DNA of 64,000 nt from positions 317,624-381,623 of the forward strand of contig NZ_LT629967.1 in assembly GCF_900104665.1 (NCBI RefSeq), in the 5' to 3' direction. The stretch is from Traorella massiliensis. GTDB taxonomy: Bacteria; Bacillota_I; Bacilli_A; Erysipelotrichales; Erysipelotrichaceae. The position numbers were made by a program, and so were the translations under genes. The notes under the pieces were generated by a model, which saw nothing but the letters and a program-made list of their open reading frames with translations, had not been told where the DNA came from and did not search any database. This document shows, piece after piece, positions 45,487 through 54,573 of this stretch (the first letter of the stretch is position 1; each line of letters starts with the position of its first letter).

Positions 45487-46170
45487 ATGAATATACTGGA
45501 AACAAAAGACTTATATTTTACATATCCTGATGGAGATGCACGAAAGGTGATCCTGAATGATGTGAATGTATCCTTTGAGAAGGGGAAGTTCTATACGATA
45601 TTAGGGGCCAGCGGATCAGGAAAGACGACCTTTCTCTCTTTGATAGCGGCACTCGACAAGGCAGAAAGAGGAGAGATCCTGTATGAGGGGAAAAGTCTAT
45701 CAGAAATAGGCTATGAGAAGTATCGAAGAAACAATGCAGGCATCGTATTTCAAAGCTATAATTTGATTCCATATATGAATGCCGTAGAGAATGTGATGGT
45801 AGCGATGTCGATCACAGACAATGAGATGGAAAAGGATATGAAGGGACAGGCTTTAAGGATCCTGGAGAGCGTAGGAATCGATGGGAGCAAGGCGACAAGA
45901 AGGATCAACCGGTTAAGCGGCGGAGAGCAGCAGCGGGTAGCGATCGCAAGAGCGATCTCAACGAATGTGGAAGTGGTTCTGGCAGATGAGCCGACCGGGA
46001 ATCTGGATGCGAAGACGAGCGAAACGATCATCGAGATCTTTAAAGAACTGGCCCATAAACAGAACAAGTGTGTAATCATGGTTACACACTCAGAGAAGAT
46101 TGCGAATCAGAGTGATGTGATTTTGAAGCTGAATACGGATAATCAGAATTTTGAAATCGTAGAAATGTAG
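45487..46170 (+). CDS. ABC transporter ATPase (2)
   Basis: The 227-residue ATPase has the same motifs as ATPase 1 (GASGSGKTT, LSGGEQQRVAIARAI, VVLADEPT). DNA identity with copy 1 begins in the last codons of the two permeases and runs through the spacer and start. It is broken by a single cluster of about 16 changes and only a few elsewhere, which points to recent duplication or gene conversion. Confidence 0.95.
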   Translation: MNILETKDLYFTYPDGDARKVILNDVNVSFEKGKFYTILGASGSGKTTFLSLIAALDKAERGEILYEGKSLSEIGYEKYRRNNAGIVFQSYNLIPYMNAVENVMVAMSITDNEMEKDMKGQALRILESVGIDGSKATRRINRLSGGEQQRVAIARAISTNVEVVLADEPTGNLDAKTSETIIEIFKELAHKQNKCVIMVTHSEKIANQSDVILKLNTDNQNFEIVEM

Positions 46171-46196
46171 GGAGTATCTGATATACTGGGAGAGCT

Positions 46197-46307
46197 ATGA
46201 AATATTCAAGATTACAGGATTTATTAAGAAGAAAGAAAAGTAATGAGATTATTAAATGGTTTTTTTTGGTGGTTGTAGTTTTTATTTTATTAGCGTTAAT
46301 ATTTTAA
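46197..46307 (+). CDS. 36-residue membrane peptide
   Basis: MKYSRLQDLLRRKKSNEIIK followed by WFFLVVVVFILLALIF makes a basic cytoplasmic head and a single hydrophobic span. CTGGGAGAGCT precedes the ATG, and a terminator follows 5 bases after the stop. It lies at the end of the transporter operon. A small transporter accessory, immunity peptide or unrelated stress peptide are all possible. Confidence 0.6.
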   Translation: MKYSRLQDLLRRKKSNEIIKWFFLVVVVFILLALIF

Positions 46308-46311
46308 TGTA

Positions 46312-46345
46312 AGAAAAGCTAGATTTTAGCTTTTCTTTTCTTATT
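46312..46345 (+). terminator. Terminator of the ABC transporter operon
   Basis: AGAAAAGCTA (46312-46321) pairs with TAGCTTTTCT (46327-46336), followed by a T-rich run. It closes the island. Confidence 0.85.
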
Positions 46346-46358
46346 TTAAGAATATAAT

Positions 46359-46386
46359 TTGAATTCGTCGAAAAAACGATTATAAT
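46359..46386 (+). promoter_or_regulatory. Promoter of the putative Mn exporter
   Basis: TTGAAT (46359-46364), 16 bases, TATAAT (46381-46386). The spacer contains TCGT...ACGA, a short inverted repeat. No riboswitch is seen. Confidence 0.6.
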
Positions 46387-46408
46387 ATAAGGACAGTCGG
46401 AGGAAATT

Positions 46409-47254
46409 ATGGTAGATGTTCTGTTAGATGCACTTATTGATACATTAAAGATAGTACCGTTTTTATATTTGTCTTATCTTGTGCTTGATTTTATTGAAAA
46501 GAAGTCTTCTGTGTATAAGTTGAACTTTTTATTTTTGAAGCATTTGGGACCTTTGTTTGGTGCGTTATTGGGTTGTATTCCACAGTGTGGCTTTAGTGTG
46601 ATTGCTGCTAGTTTATATGCACAAAATGGTATTAGTGCTGGTACACTGGTAGCTTGTTTTATATCAACGAGTGATGAAGCTCTGCCTATGTTTCTTTCAA
46701 ATCCAAGTGAATATCGTCAATTAGGTTTATTTTTGATTTGTAAGATCGTGATTGCTTTGATTGCAGGTTATCTGATTGATTTTGTGATACATAAGCAGGT
46801 GAATGAAGAAGATGATTTTGAGATTGAAGTAGAGGGTTTGTGTGACTGTTCATCGAATAGTTTTGTGAATGCTTTGAATAAGACAGCCAAGACGATCTTC
46901 TTTATCTTTTTGATTAATTTGGTTTTAGGAATCATTATTCACTTTATTGGTGAAGATCGATTAAGTGCTTTGTTGGCTGTACATCCTTATTTACAGCCGG
47001 TGATTGCGACGATCGTAGGTTTTATTCCAAATTGTGCTATTTCGATCTTACTGGTTCAGTTGTATATGCTTGATGCTTTGACATTTGGAAGTATGATTGC
47101 TGGATTGTGCAGTGGTGCCGGGGTAGGTATGGCCGTACTGTTTAAGAATAATAAAAATATGAAAGAGAACTGGCTGATCGTTTTATATATTGGTATCGTT
47201 GCACTTATAAGCGGAGTATTGATTGACTTGTTTTTGAAAGGGGTGATAGGATGA
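46409..47254 (+). CDS. ArsP_2-family (putative manganese) transporter
   Basis: The 281-residue membrane protein has about eight spans in two related halves. Each half has a matching motif: LGCIPQCGFSVIAASLY (about residue 54) and VGFIPNCAISILLVQLY (about 205), the hallmark of the family annotated as putative manganese or arsenic efflux. A central soluble loop has CDCSSNSF. Transport direction and metal are inferred from family annotation. The pth start overlaps its end by four bases. Confidence 0.8.
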   Translation: MVDVLLDALIDTLKIVPFLYLSYLVLDFIEKKSSVYKLNFLFLKHLGPLFGALLGCIPQCGFSVIAASLYAQNGISAGTLVACFISTSDEALPMFLSNPSEYRQLGLFLICKIVIALIAGYLIDFVIHKQVNEEDDFEIEVEGLCDCSSNSFVNALNKTAKTIFFIFLINLVLGIIIHFIGEDRLSALLAVHPYLQPVIATIVGFIPNCAISILLVQLYMLDALTFGSMIAGLCSGAGVGMAVLFKNNKNMKENWLIVLYIGIVALISGVLIDLFLKGVIG

Positions 47255-47805
47255 AATTGATCGTGGGGCTTGGAAATCCTGGAAAGGAATATGAGAAAAC
47301 ACGGCATAATGCAGGCTTTATGTGTATTGATAAGGTTGCGGCAGCATGTAATTTGCGTTTTGATACAAAAAAGTTTAAGGCTGAATTAGCAACGGGTTTT
47401 GTGAATGGTGAAAAGGTTATTTTGATGAAACCACAGACTTATATGAATCTTTCGGGAGAAGCTGTAGGAGCTTGTGTACGTTTTTATAATATTCCTATTG
47501 AGGATATTTGTGTTTTGGTAGATGATCTGGATCTGCCTATCGGAAAGATTCGTTTACGTATGAAGGGCAGCAGTGGTGGACAGAATGGTTTAAAAAATAT
47601 CATTGCTCATTTAGGAACACAGGAATTTAAGCGTATACGTATTGGCATAGGAAACAATAAACTGATTGATACGAAGGATTATGTACTTGGAAAGATATCG
47701 AAAGAGGATCAGACGCTTTTTGAAGATGCTTTACAAAGAGCGAGTCATGCGGCAGTAGATTTTATATCGAAACCGTTTGAGCGAGTTATGGGAGAATACA
47801 ATTGA
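47251..47805 (+). CDS. pth: Peptidyl-tRNA hydrolase
   Basis: Pth (184 residues) recycles peptidyl-tRNA. The opening MKLIVGLGNPGKEYEKTRHN contains the catalytic His20 and Asn10. KPQTYMNLSGEAV and DDLDLPIGKIRLRMKGSSGGQNGLKN are the other active-site blocks. It overlaps the transporter upstream and mfd downstream (four bases), and heads the pth-mfd-spoVT-rqcP row known from Bacillus. Confidence 0.97.
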   Translation: MKLIVGLGNPGKEYEKTRHNAGFMCIDKVAAACNLRFDTKKFKAELATGFVNGEKVILMKPQTYMNLSGEAVGACVRFYNIPIEDICVLVDDLDLPIGKIRLRMKGSSGGQNGLKNIIAHLGTQEFKRIRIGIGNNKLIDTKDYVLGKISKEDQTLFEDALQRASHAAVDFISKPFERVMGEYN

Positions 47806-50800
47806 AACGGATATTAGAAAAGCTGGCTCATAATCCTGCAGTTGAAGTCTTGCTTCGTGATGGTAATGAGATTGGAAACCTCAATCCCATTGAAGAAGCC
47901 TTACTGATTGCTGCTACTTATGAACAGAAGAAAAAAAGAATGCTGATCGTAAAAAGCAATCAATATACAGCACAAAAACTGATGGATCGACTGATCCCCC
48001 TTACCTCAGCGAAAGTGCTGCTTTTCAGCGTGGAGGATTCCTTACGTGTTGAAGCCATTGCTTCTTCTCCGGAAAGTAAAGCCGTTCAATTGGAAACGAT
48101 GAATGCGATGTTAGAAGGGGAAGCAGATATCGTGATCACACATGCAGCCGGGCTCATTCGTTATTTACCAAGTGTTGATTTTTTTCAACAATGTTCTCTT
48201 CATCTGAAAGTCAATCAGACAATATCTATGGAAGAGCTGAAAGAACGTCTCTTTTATGCAGGTTATGAATTGGTAGCCAGAGTGGATCAGCCATTGACCT
48301 ATGCACATCGAGGAGGGATCATCGATGTCTTTTCTATGAATCAAAATGATCCTATACGTATTGAGTTTTTTGATAATGAAATTGAAAGTATTCGTTATTT
48401 TGATATTACGACACAGCGTACGATCTCACTTGTTGATGAAATTAAAATCATACCTGCCAGTGATTTATTATTTAGTGATGATGATATTGCTCAGATCGTT
48501 TCTAGCGGAAATGAAAAATTAGAAAAGGCAAAAAGAGATCATAGTGATTTGATTAATCAAACATTAGATGAAACGATCAATGCTGATTTTGATGGTTTGA
48601 TGAATCATGTCAAAGAGAATCATTATTATCGTTATTATGCTTTGTGTTCTCATGAAACAACGATCAAAGATTATTTTGATGCGACCATTTATTTAAGTAG
48701 CATTGATGATGTAGAAGAAAAGATCAAACGTATTCAGGAAGAAACAATTGCCTATATACAAGAATTAGTTAAAGAGGGCAGAGCGTTACCGATCTATTCT
48801 TTATTTGCTTCACTTCAAAAGGCATTGGGTTCAAAGAAGGTCGTTGAATTTCAGTCATTTGTAGATATGCACAGACATATCATCAGTGGTATCCAGCAGT
48901 TAGATATGGCCGATCTTTCTTTAGAATTAAAGCTTAAAAAGATCATTGAAGAAGCTAAAGAAAATACGGTGCTTTTATGTTTGAATGAAACAGAAAGTGC
49001 CTTAGTCAGTGAAACTTTAAAAAACATGCATGAGAAAGCCGGTTTCCTTGATGAAAAGGATTCTTTGAAACAAGGCTTATTTATTGTCAAAAAAGAATTA
49101 TATGAAGGCTTTTCGTGTACTCATGAACATGTGATCGTCTATTCTTCAAAAGAATTATTTAACGAACGCAGGATCATTGGGCGACATACGAATAAATTTA
49201 ATAAAGCACAGGCCCTTACAAGTTATGAACAGCTGCAGAAGGGTGATTATGTCGTTCATCAGCAGCATGGTATCGGTATGTATAATGGTATCGTAACCCG
49301 TGAATTTAATGGATTACATAAAGATTATCTGCAAATCATCTTCCGTAATGATGATGTATTGTTTGTTCCTTTGGAACAGTTTCGATTAGTACGTAAATTC
49401 ATTTCAAAAGAAGGAGCTACACCGAAGCTGAATAAATTAGGAAGCAAGGAATGGCAGAATACGAAAAAGAAGATCAGTGAGGATATCAAAGAACTAGCTC
49501 AACGCTTAGTAGCTTTATATTCATTGCGTGAAGAAAATATTGGTTTTGCTTTTTCAAAAGATAATGAAGATCAGCAGCGTTTTGAAGATGAATTCGAATA
49601 CGAGCTAACAGATGATCAGAAACAAGCCGTTGCAGAGATGAAAAAGGATATGGAATCGAGCAAACCAATGGATCGATTATTATGTGGAGATGTTGGTTTT
49701 GGGAAAACAGAGGTAGCTATTCGTGGTGCATATAAGGCAGTAAGCGATCAAAAGCAGGTAGCCTTTCTATGTCCAACCACGATCTTAAGCCAACAGCATT
49801 ACAAAGTGTTCAAGCATCGTTTTCAAAATGAAGCTGTCAATATTGAAGTACTGAATCGTTTTGTCACTCCTAAGGAGCAGACTCGTATTCTTAGAGATCT
49901 AAAAGAAGGTAAAGTAGATATATTGATTGGAACACATCGTATCTTAAGTAAAGATGTCGTCTTTAAAGATCTGGGCTTTTTGATCATTGATGAGGAACAG
50001 CGTTTTGGTGTTCAGCATAAGGAAAGAATCAAAGAATTAAAAAGTAGTATCGATGTTCTTTCTTTATCTGCAACGCCTATTCCACGTACGCTTCAAATGT
50101 CACTGATTGGGGTGCGTGGTTTGTCACAGTTAGAAACACCGCCAAAAAACCGTCAAAGCGTTCAAACATATGTGCTTGAAAAGAATCCACGAATGATCAA
50201 TGAAATCATTCAACGTGAATTAGCTCGAGATGGACAGGTTTTCTATCTTTACAACAATGTAAACAATATCTATTCTGTCGCAAGTAAGATTCGTAAGGAT
50301 CTGGATGTAGAAGTAGGTGTCGTACATGGACAAATGGATAAAGAATCAATTGAAGATGTTATGGTTCGCTTTGTTAACAATGAGTTTAAAGTATTAGTAT
50401 GTACTACGATCATTGAAACAGGAATTGACATTCCCAATGCCAATACGATCATTATTGAAAATGCCGATACTTTTGGTCTGAGTCAGCTTTATCAGATCAA
50501 AGGACGTGTTGGAAGAAGCGATCGTCTTGCCTATGCTTACCTCTTTTATAAACCAAATAAACAGCTGAGTGAAGTTGCGCAAAAACGTTTGAAAGCAATC
50601 AAAGAATTTGCGACATTAGGAAGCGGATATAAAATTGCTATGCGTGACTTAACGATTCGTGGTGCCGGAGATATGTTAGGTGACAAACAGGCAGGATTTA
50701 TTGATACAGTGGGCATGGATATGTATATCGAAATGCTTAATGAAGCAATCAATGAAGAAAAGGGTATTAAGAAAGAAGAACCTAAACAGATCATTAAGAC

Positions 50801-51239
50801 CAATGTATCGGTAGATGCCTATATTCCAAAACATTTTAGTGATGAAGATTATGAAAAGATTACTTTCTATCAGAATATTGATAAGATTCAGACTAAAGAA
50901 GAATTATTGACTATGATGGAAGAAACCAAAGATAATTTTGGTAAATTACCAAAAGAAGTTCAATACTTATTTGAAAAGAGAAGATTGGATATCTTAGTAA
51001 GTGAAGAAGGCGTAGAATCATTTAAAGAATATCCAAAAGAAGTCGAATTGATCTTTACAAAGCAATATTCTGATCAAATGGATGGTGTAAAACTCTTTGA
51101 GATCATTACCTCAATTTCCAGGGAAATAGTTGTTCGTTATAGTAATTCTAAGATGAAATTTAAAATACCAAAGAGAAATCAATGGCTTGAAACGGTGATT
51201 GAAGTTATCGAAAGAAGCAAAGAAGCACTTAAAGCATAA
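47802..51239 (+). CDS. mfd: Transcription-repair coupling factor Mfd
   Basis: Mfd (1145 residues, usual size) displaces stalled RNA polymerase and recruits UvrA. The N-terminal UvrB-like part (1-400) includes YAHRGGIIDVFSMN. The RNAP-interaction domain contains GDYVVHQQHGIGMYNGI (about 480). The RecG-like motor follows with Walker A CGDVGFGKTEVAIRGA (about 625), DEEQRFGVQHKE and LSATPIPRTLQMS. The C-terminal TRCF domain (YIPKHFSDEDYEKITFYQ) ends the protein. No damage is seen. Confidence 0.97.
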   Translation: MKRILEKLAHNPAVEVLLRDGNEIGNLNPIEEALLIAATYEQKKKRMLIVKSNQYTAQKLMDRLIPLTSAKVLLFSVEDSLRVEAIASSPESKAVQLETMNAMLEGEADIVITHAAGLIRYLPSVDFFQQCSLHLKVNQTISMEELKERLFYAGYELVARVDQPLTYAHRGGIIDVFSMNQNDPIRIEFFDNEIESIRYFDITTQRTISLVDEIKIIPASDLLFSDDDIAQIVSSGNEKLEKAKRDHSDLINQTLDETINADFDGLMNHVKENHYYRYYALCSHETTIKDYFDATIYLSSIDDVEEKIKRIQEETIAYIQELVKEGRALPIYSLFASLQKALGSKKVVEFQSFVDMHRHIISGIQQLDMADLSLELKLKKIIEEAKENTVLLCLNETESALVSETLKNMHEKAGFLDEKDSLKQGLFIVKKELYEGFSCTHEHVIVYSSKELFNERRIIGRHTNKFNKAQALTSYEQLQKGDYVVHQQHGIGMYNGIVTREFNGLHKDYLQIIFRNDDVLFVPLEQFRLVRKFISKEGATPKLNKLGSKEWQNTKKKISEDIKELAQRLVALYSLREENIGFAFSKDNEDQQRFEDEFEYELTDDQKQAVAEMKKDMESSKPMDRLLCGDVGFGKTEVAIRGAYKAVSDQKQVAFLCPTTILSQQHYKVFKHRFQNEAVNIEVLNRFVTPKEQTRILRDLKEGKVDILIGTHRILSKDVVFKDLGFLIIDEEQRFGVQHKERIKELKSSIDVLSLSATPIPRTLQMSLIGVRGLSQLETPPKNRQSVQTYVLEKNPRMINEIIQRELARDGQVFYLYNNVNNIYSVASKIRKDLDVEVGVVHGQMDKESIEDVMVRFVNNEFKVLVCTTIIETGIDIPNANTIIIENADTFGLSQLYQIKGRVGRSDRLAYAYLFYKPNKQLSEVAQKRLKAIKEFATLGSGYKIAMRDLTIRGAGDMLGDKQAGFIDTVGMDMYIEMLNEAINEEKGIKKEEPKQIIKTNVSVDAYIPKHFSDEDYEKITFYQNIDKIQTKEELLTMMEETKDNFGKLPKEVQYLFEKRRLDILVSEEGVESFKEYPKEVELIFTKQYSDQMDGVKLFEIITSISREIVVRYSNSKMKFKIPKRNQWLETVIEVIERSKEALKA

Positions 51240-51314
51240 TTCATCTTACATTTTGTATAGAATTACCCAATCTGCCGATACTACTAGCATGACATCAGTT
51301 ATGGAGGCATGAAG

Positions 51315-51794
51315 ATGAAAGCGACAGGTATCGTAAGAAGACTGGATGATTTGGGAAGACTTGTTATTCCAAAAGAGATAAGAAAGCAATATCATTTAAA
51401 AGAAGGGGATTCAATTGAATTTTATATTGAAAATGAAAAAATCATATTAGAAAAATATGATACATTAAGTTCTAAAGAAAATGACATTTTAAAGATATGT
51501 GAAACACTCCAGGAGATTTATAAAACAAAAGTATATTTTATTCATCACTCGGCATTAGGTATAGAAGAAGACGTGAACTCAAAATTCATCAATAAATGCC
51601 AGGTATATCGTATTACTTCATTTAAAAATGAAAAAATATTTGTAAGTGATGTCAATGAAGTAAATGGTGTCATTTATCCTATTGTCATAGAAGGATATTG
51701 GCAGGGAAGCTTTGTTATTGTTTCCGGCAACCAGACAGATTTTCCTAAAGTAGAAGCTTTTACAGCCTTTTTATCTATCAAATATCAATTGTAA
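51315..51794 (+). CDS. spoVT: AbrB-type regulator SpoVT
   Basis: The 159-residue protein has an N-terminal AbrB swapped-hairpin DNA-binding domain (KATGIVRRLDDLGRLVIPKEIRKQ) and a C-terminal GAF-like domain (ILKICETLQEIYKTKVYFI...), the SpoVT plan. SpoVT controls late forespore genes in Bacillus. I use the ATG at 51315, seven bases after GGAGG; the ATG at 51309 is too close to the site. The position after mfd is conserved and supports the name. Whether it acts in sporulation here is not known. Confidence 0.88.
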   Translation: MKATGIVRRLDDLGRLVIPKEIRKQYHLKEGDSIEFYIENEKIILEKYDTLSSKENDILKICETLQEIYKTKVYFIHHSALGIEEDVNSKFINKCQVYRITSFKNEKIFVSDVNEVNGVIYPIVIEGYWQGSFVIVSGNQTDFPKVEAFTAFLSIKYQL

Positions 51795-51833
51795 TTTTAT
51801 TTATAAACTGATAAACTTATCTAGAGGTGAATT

Positions 51834-52100
51834 ATGCGTTTAGATAAATATCTGAAAGTTGCAAGAATATCAAAAAGGCGTGCGATTGGTAAAGAGTTGG
51901 CAGACAATCAGCGTGTACTGATCAATGGCCGCATTGCGAAACCAAGCAGTGAAGTTAAAGAAAATGATATTCTAACGATATACTTTGGACAAAAAGAATT
52001 AACGATTCGTGTCTTAATGCTGGCAAAACAGGTAAGTAAGCAACAGGCAAATCTAATGTTTGAAGTCATTGAAGAGAAGAAAAGAGAAGAGGATGCTTAA
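51834..52100 (+). CDS. rqcP: S4-domain RNA-binding protein RqcP
   Basis: The 88-residue protein has an S4 domain (RLDKYLKVARISKRRAIGKELADNQRVLINGR). It matches RqcP/YabO (HslR-like), which helps RqcH extend stalled chains on 50S subunits in ribosome quality control. AGAGGTGAA precedes the ATG. In Bacillus, rqcP is followed by yabP-yabQ-divIC; here a permease separates them. Confidence 0.92.
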   Translation: MRLDKYLKVARISKRRAIGKELADNQRVLINGRIAKPSSEVKENDILTIYFGQKELTIRVLMLAKQVSKQQANLMFEVIEEKKREEDA

Positions 52101-52215
52101 AAGCATCTTTTCTTATGTAAGAAAAAAGATAAAATAATTCTAGAATTTTATTTAAAAATATGATATTATCGAAAAAATGAATTCTGTGTTTATGGGGGAT
52201 TTTGTGTAAAAATGA

Positions 52216-52264
52216 GGCGTAGAGTTATATCTAAGCCAATTTAGAGAGCAAAAATACTTATTGG
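52216..52264 (+). promoter_or_regulatory. Structured leader of the nucleobase permease
   Basis: One hairpin uses GGC-TAGA (52216-52223) with TCTA-GCC (52230-52237). Another pairs CCAAT (52236-52240) with ATTGG (52260-52264). They share bases and exclude each other. The ribosome site AAGGAGAC lies between AAAGA and TCTTT (52276-52293). This looks like translational control, but no known riboswitch consensus (purine, preQ1, PyrR) is matched. Confidence 0.4.
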
Positions 52265-52294
52265 GCATGGGTTCAAAGAAAGGAGACATCTTTG

Positions 52295-53698
52295 ATGCGA
52301 AAAGAAAAAGTTTTTGCTTCAGAAGGCTATCTGCCTGATGAGACACCTACACTTGGGAAATTGATACTTTATGCAATCCAGCAAGTGATTGTCATGTTCC
52401 CGGCTACTGTGACTGTAGCTTTGGTAACTGGTTTTCAGGTATCAACTACCATATTTGCCAGCGGGCTTGCGACACTATTTTTCATTGTTATTACAGGAAA
52501 AAAGATTCCACTTTATTATGGTTCAAGCTTTGCTTATCTGACAGCTATATCTAGCATGTGTGCTGCTGAAGGTTTTGTGAAGGTTGATGGCATTCTTCCT
52601 ACAGAAGCTATCCAGTATGCTCAGTTTGGTATTATTCTTTCTGGTCTTGTTTCGATTGCGGCAGGTTTACTCGTTCGTTTCTTTGGCAGTAAAGCAGTAG
52701 AAAAAATTTTACCGGCTTCAGTTACAGGACCTGTTGCTATGATCATCGGCTTAACATTAGCAGGAAATGCATTGAGTGACGCTATTCCAAATGTAGAAAC
52801 AGCTACGATTGAAAGTAATCTTTGGATTGTTGTAGCTTTGGTAACCTTGGTTTCTACGATTCTTTATTCCAAATATTTAAAAGGCTTTTTAGGACAATTA
52901 CCATTATTGCTTGGCGCATTAACCGGATGTCTGTTTGCCGCTGCCTGTTATCTGGTTGCAGATGTAAATCTCTTTAGAGAAATGCCGGCCGCAGCTTTAG
53001 AAGCTTCTATTTGGAAACTTGGAGATGGTTCTCTCTTTGCTGTTCCTGCTTTTTCTTTGCCAAAAGTTTCATGGACAGCAGTAGCAGCCATCATGCCAAT
53101 TGCAATCGCAACGATACCAGAATCAACTGCCCATATGTATCAATTAGATATTTATGTAAACAATGTGGCAAAACGCAAGGGAGTTAATAAGAAATATCAT
53201 CTTATCGATCTATTAGATCGCAATTTGATTGGTGATGGTATCTGTGACATGATTTCAGGGGTAGTCGGCGGACCTGCAGGAACAAATTATGGTGAGAATA
53301 TTTCGACGATGGCAATTACCAAAGTTTTCTCTACTTCAGTATTAGTTGTTGCGGCAATTTTTGCGATGGTCATTAGTTTCTTTACTCCACTTATTCAAGT
53401 GATTTATGGGATACCATTAGCGGTGATCGGCGGACTTGAAATTTATTTGTTTGGAGCTATTGCAGCTCAAGGAATTGCGATCATGATAGAGAAGAAAGTT
53501 GATATGTTTTCTTCAAAAAATATTGCTGTCATTGCGGCAATTATGGTCATCGGTATTGGTGGAAACTATGCTTTTGGTGGTAATATTCCATTCTTTGGTA
53601 TCCAGATTCCATGTATTGCTGGAGCAGCTATCTTTGGTATCTTGCTGAATTTACTATTAAGTATTGGTGAGAAGAAACAAAGCGAAAGTCAATCCTAA
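52295..53698 (+). CDS. NCS2 uracil/xanthine permease
   Basis: The 467-residue protein is a nucleobase:cation symporter-2 with about 12-14 spans. Family blocks are LYYGSSFAYLTAIS (about residue 65), GLTLAGNALSDAIP, MPIAIATIPESTAHMYQLD (about 270), the region GPAGTNYGENISTMAITKVFS with the substrate-binding motif, and a C-terminal FGGNIPFFGIQIPCIAGAAI. Uracil, xanthine or another base could be the substrate. The start is the ATG at 52295; a TTG just before is ignored. It interrupts the conserved rqcP-yabP pair. Confidence 0.93.
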   Translation: MRKEKVFASEGYLPDETPTLGKLILYAIQQVIVMFPATVTVALVTGFQVSTTIFASGLATLFFIVITGKKIPLYYGSSFAYLTAISSMCAAEGFVKVDGILPTEAIQYAQFGIILSGLVSIAAGLLVRFFGSKAVEKILPASVTGPVAMIIGLTLAGNALSDAIPNVETATIESNLWIVVALVTLVSTILYSKYLKGFLGQLPLLLGALTGCLFAAACYLVADVNLFREMPAAALEASIWKLGDGSLFAVPAFSLPKVSWTAVAAIMPIAIATIPESTAHMYQLDIYVNNVAKRKGVNKKYHLIDLLDRNLIGDGICDMISGVVGGPAGTNYGENISTMAITKVFSTSVLVVAAIFAMVISFFTPLIQVIYGIPLAVIGGLEIYLFGAIAAQGIAIMIEKKVDMFSSKNIAVIAAIMVIGIGGNYAFGGNIPFFGIQIPCIAGAAIFGILLNLLLSIGEKKQSESQS

Positions 53699-53736
53699 AA
53701 GTACTTTTATTAGATAGCTATAGAATACATATTAGA

Positions 53737-53784
53737 AAAAGATGACAAATATAAAACCAAATTTATATTTGCCATCTTTTATTT
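53737..53784 (+). terminator. Terminator after the permease
   Basis: AAAAGATG (53737-53744) pairs with CATCTTTT (53773-53780), and the inner CAAATATAAA/TTTATATTTG extends the stem; a T-run follows. Confidence 0.85.
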
Positions 53785-53920
53785 TTATCTTACTTTTTTT
53801 CTAATTTTTCAGCATTCTATCTAAAATGACCAGCAATCGATAAACTAATATAAATTGCACTAACAAGATTTGCGGTTGTAAACAGATCGATATTTTTATT
53901 ATCTAATTTATATAGCACTT

Positions 53921-54148
53921 TTATGTTATTGTGAAAAGCGTTCCTATGATTAAGACAACCCATGCTCCTGATAAAATAGCAATTAACATATAGATGTTTT
54001 TATATTGGGATTGACTAAATCTAAAATTTATAATAGCTAAAGCACAAACGATTATAGCACAAATACAATTCCAAGGTATTGTTGAATAAAATAAAACACT
54101 TAAACCTATTAAAATCACTAGTATTAAATCAATGACTCTTTTTTTCAT
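53921..54148 (-). CDS. Small membrane protein, unknown
   Basis: The 75-residue product has two or three spans (LILVILIGLSVLFYST, CICAIIVCALAIINF, YMLIAILSGAWVVLIIGTLF). A strong AAGGAGG site precedes the ATG. Another frame beyond its stop (53827-53912, reading KLDNKNIDLFTTANLVSAIYI) is membrane-like too. So a longer protein may have been split by a frameshift. No family is named. Confidence 0.55.
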   Translation of the reverse strand: MKKRVIDLILVILIGLSVLFYSTIPWNCICAIIVCALAIINFRFSQSQYKNIYMLIAILSGAWVVLIIGTLFTIT

Positions 54149-54288
54149 AATGAACCTCCTTGTATTATAATGGTAAATATAGAAAGTGCTTCAGTCTTAA
54201 TTACAATAATATTATATCATATATATATTTATAAATTCATGTTCTGATTTTAATTTATCTTCATATAATGAACAAAAAGGAGTGAGCC

Positions 54289-54573
54289 ATGGAAAATGCA
54301 CTGAAGTTTGAAACAAATCCTTATCACAATTTTATTTGTAAAGAAAGAAAACTTCTTGAATTATCAGGAGTGAAAAATGTTGAACGCTTTGATGAAAATG
54401 AGTTTGTACTAGAAACAACATTAGGCTGGATGTGTGTAAAAGGAAGTGAATTATCTTTAAATAAGCTGGATACAGAGCATGGTGATGTCATCATCAAAGG
54501 AAATATTGATGCCATTGAATATACAACAGCACATAAAAATAAAGAATCAGTGTTTGCTAGAATTTTTAAATGA
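54289..54573 (+). CDS. yabP: Sporulation protein YabP
   Basis: The 94-residue protein matches the YabP family: the stretch RKLLELSGVKNVERFDENEFVLETTLGWMCVKGSELSLNKLD, followed by GDVIIKGNIDAIEY. YabP is a small sporulation protein related to spore-coat or crust formation in Bacillus. AAAGGAGTGAGCC precedes the ATG. yabQ overlaps by four bases and divIC follows. Confidence 0.88.
   Translation: MENALKFETNPYHNFICKERKLLELSGVKNVERFDENEFVLETTLGWMCVKGSELSLNKLDTEHGDVIIKGNIDAIEYTTAHKNKESVFARIFK

Noticed and set aside
52101-52294. Purine riboswitch or PyrR site before the permease
   Set aside because: The conserved loop sequences of these elements are absent.
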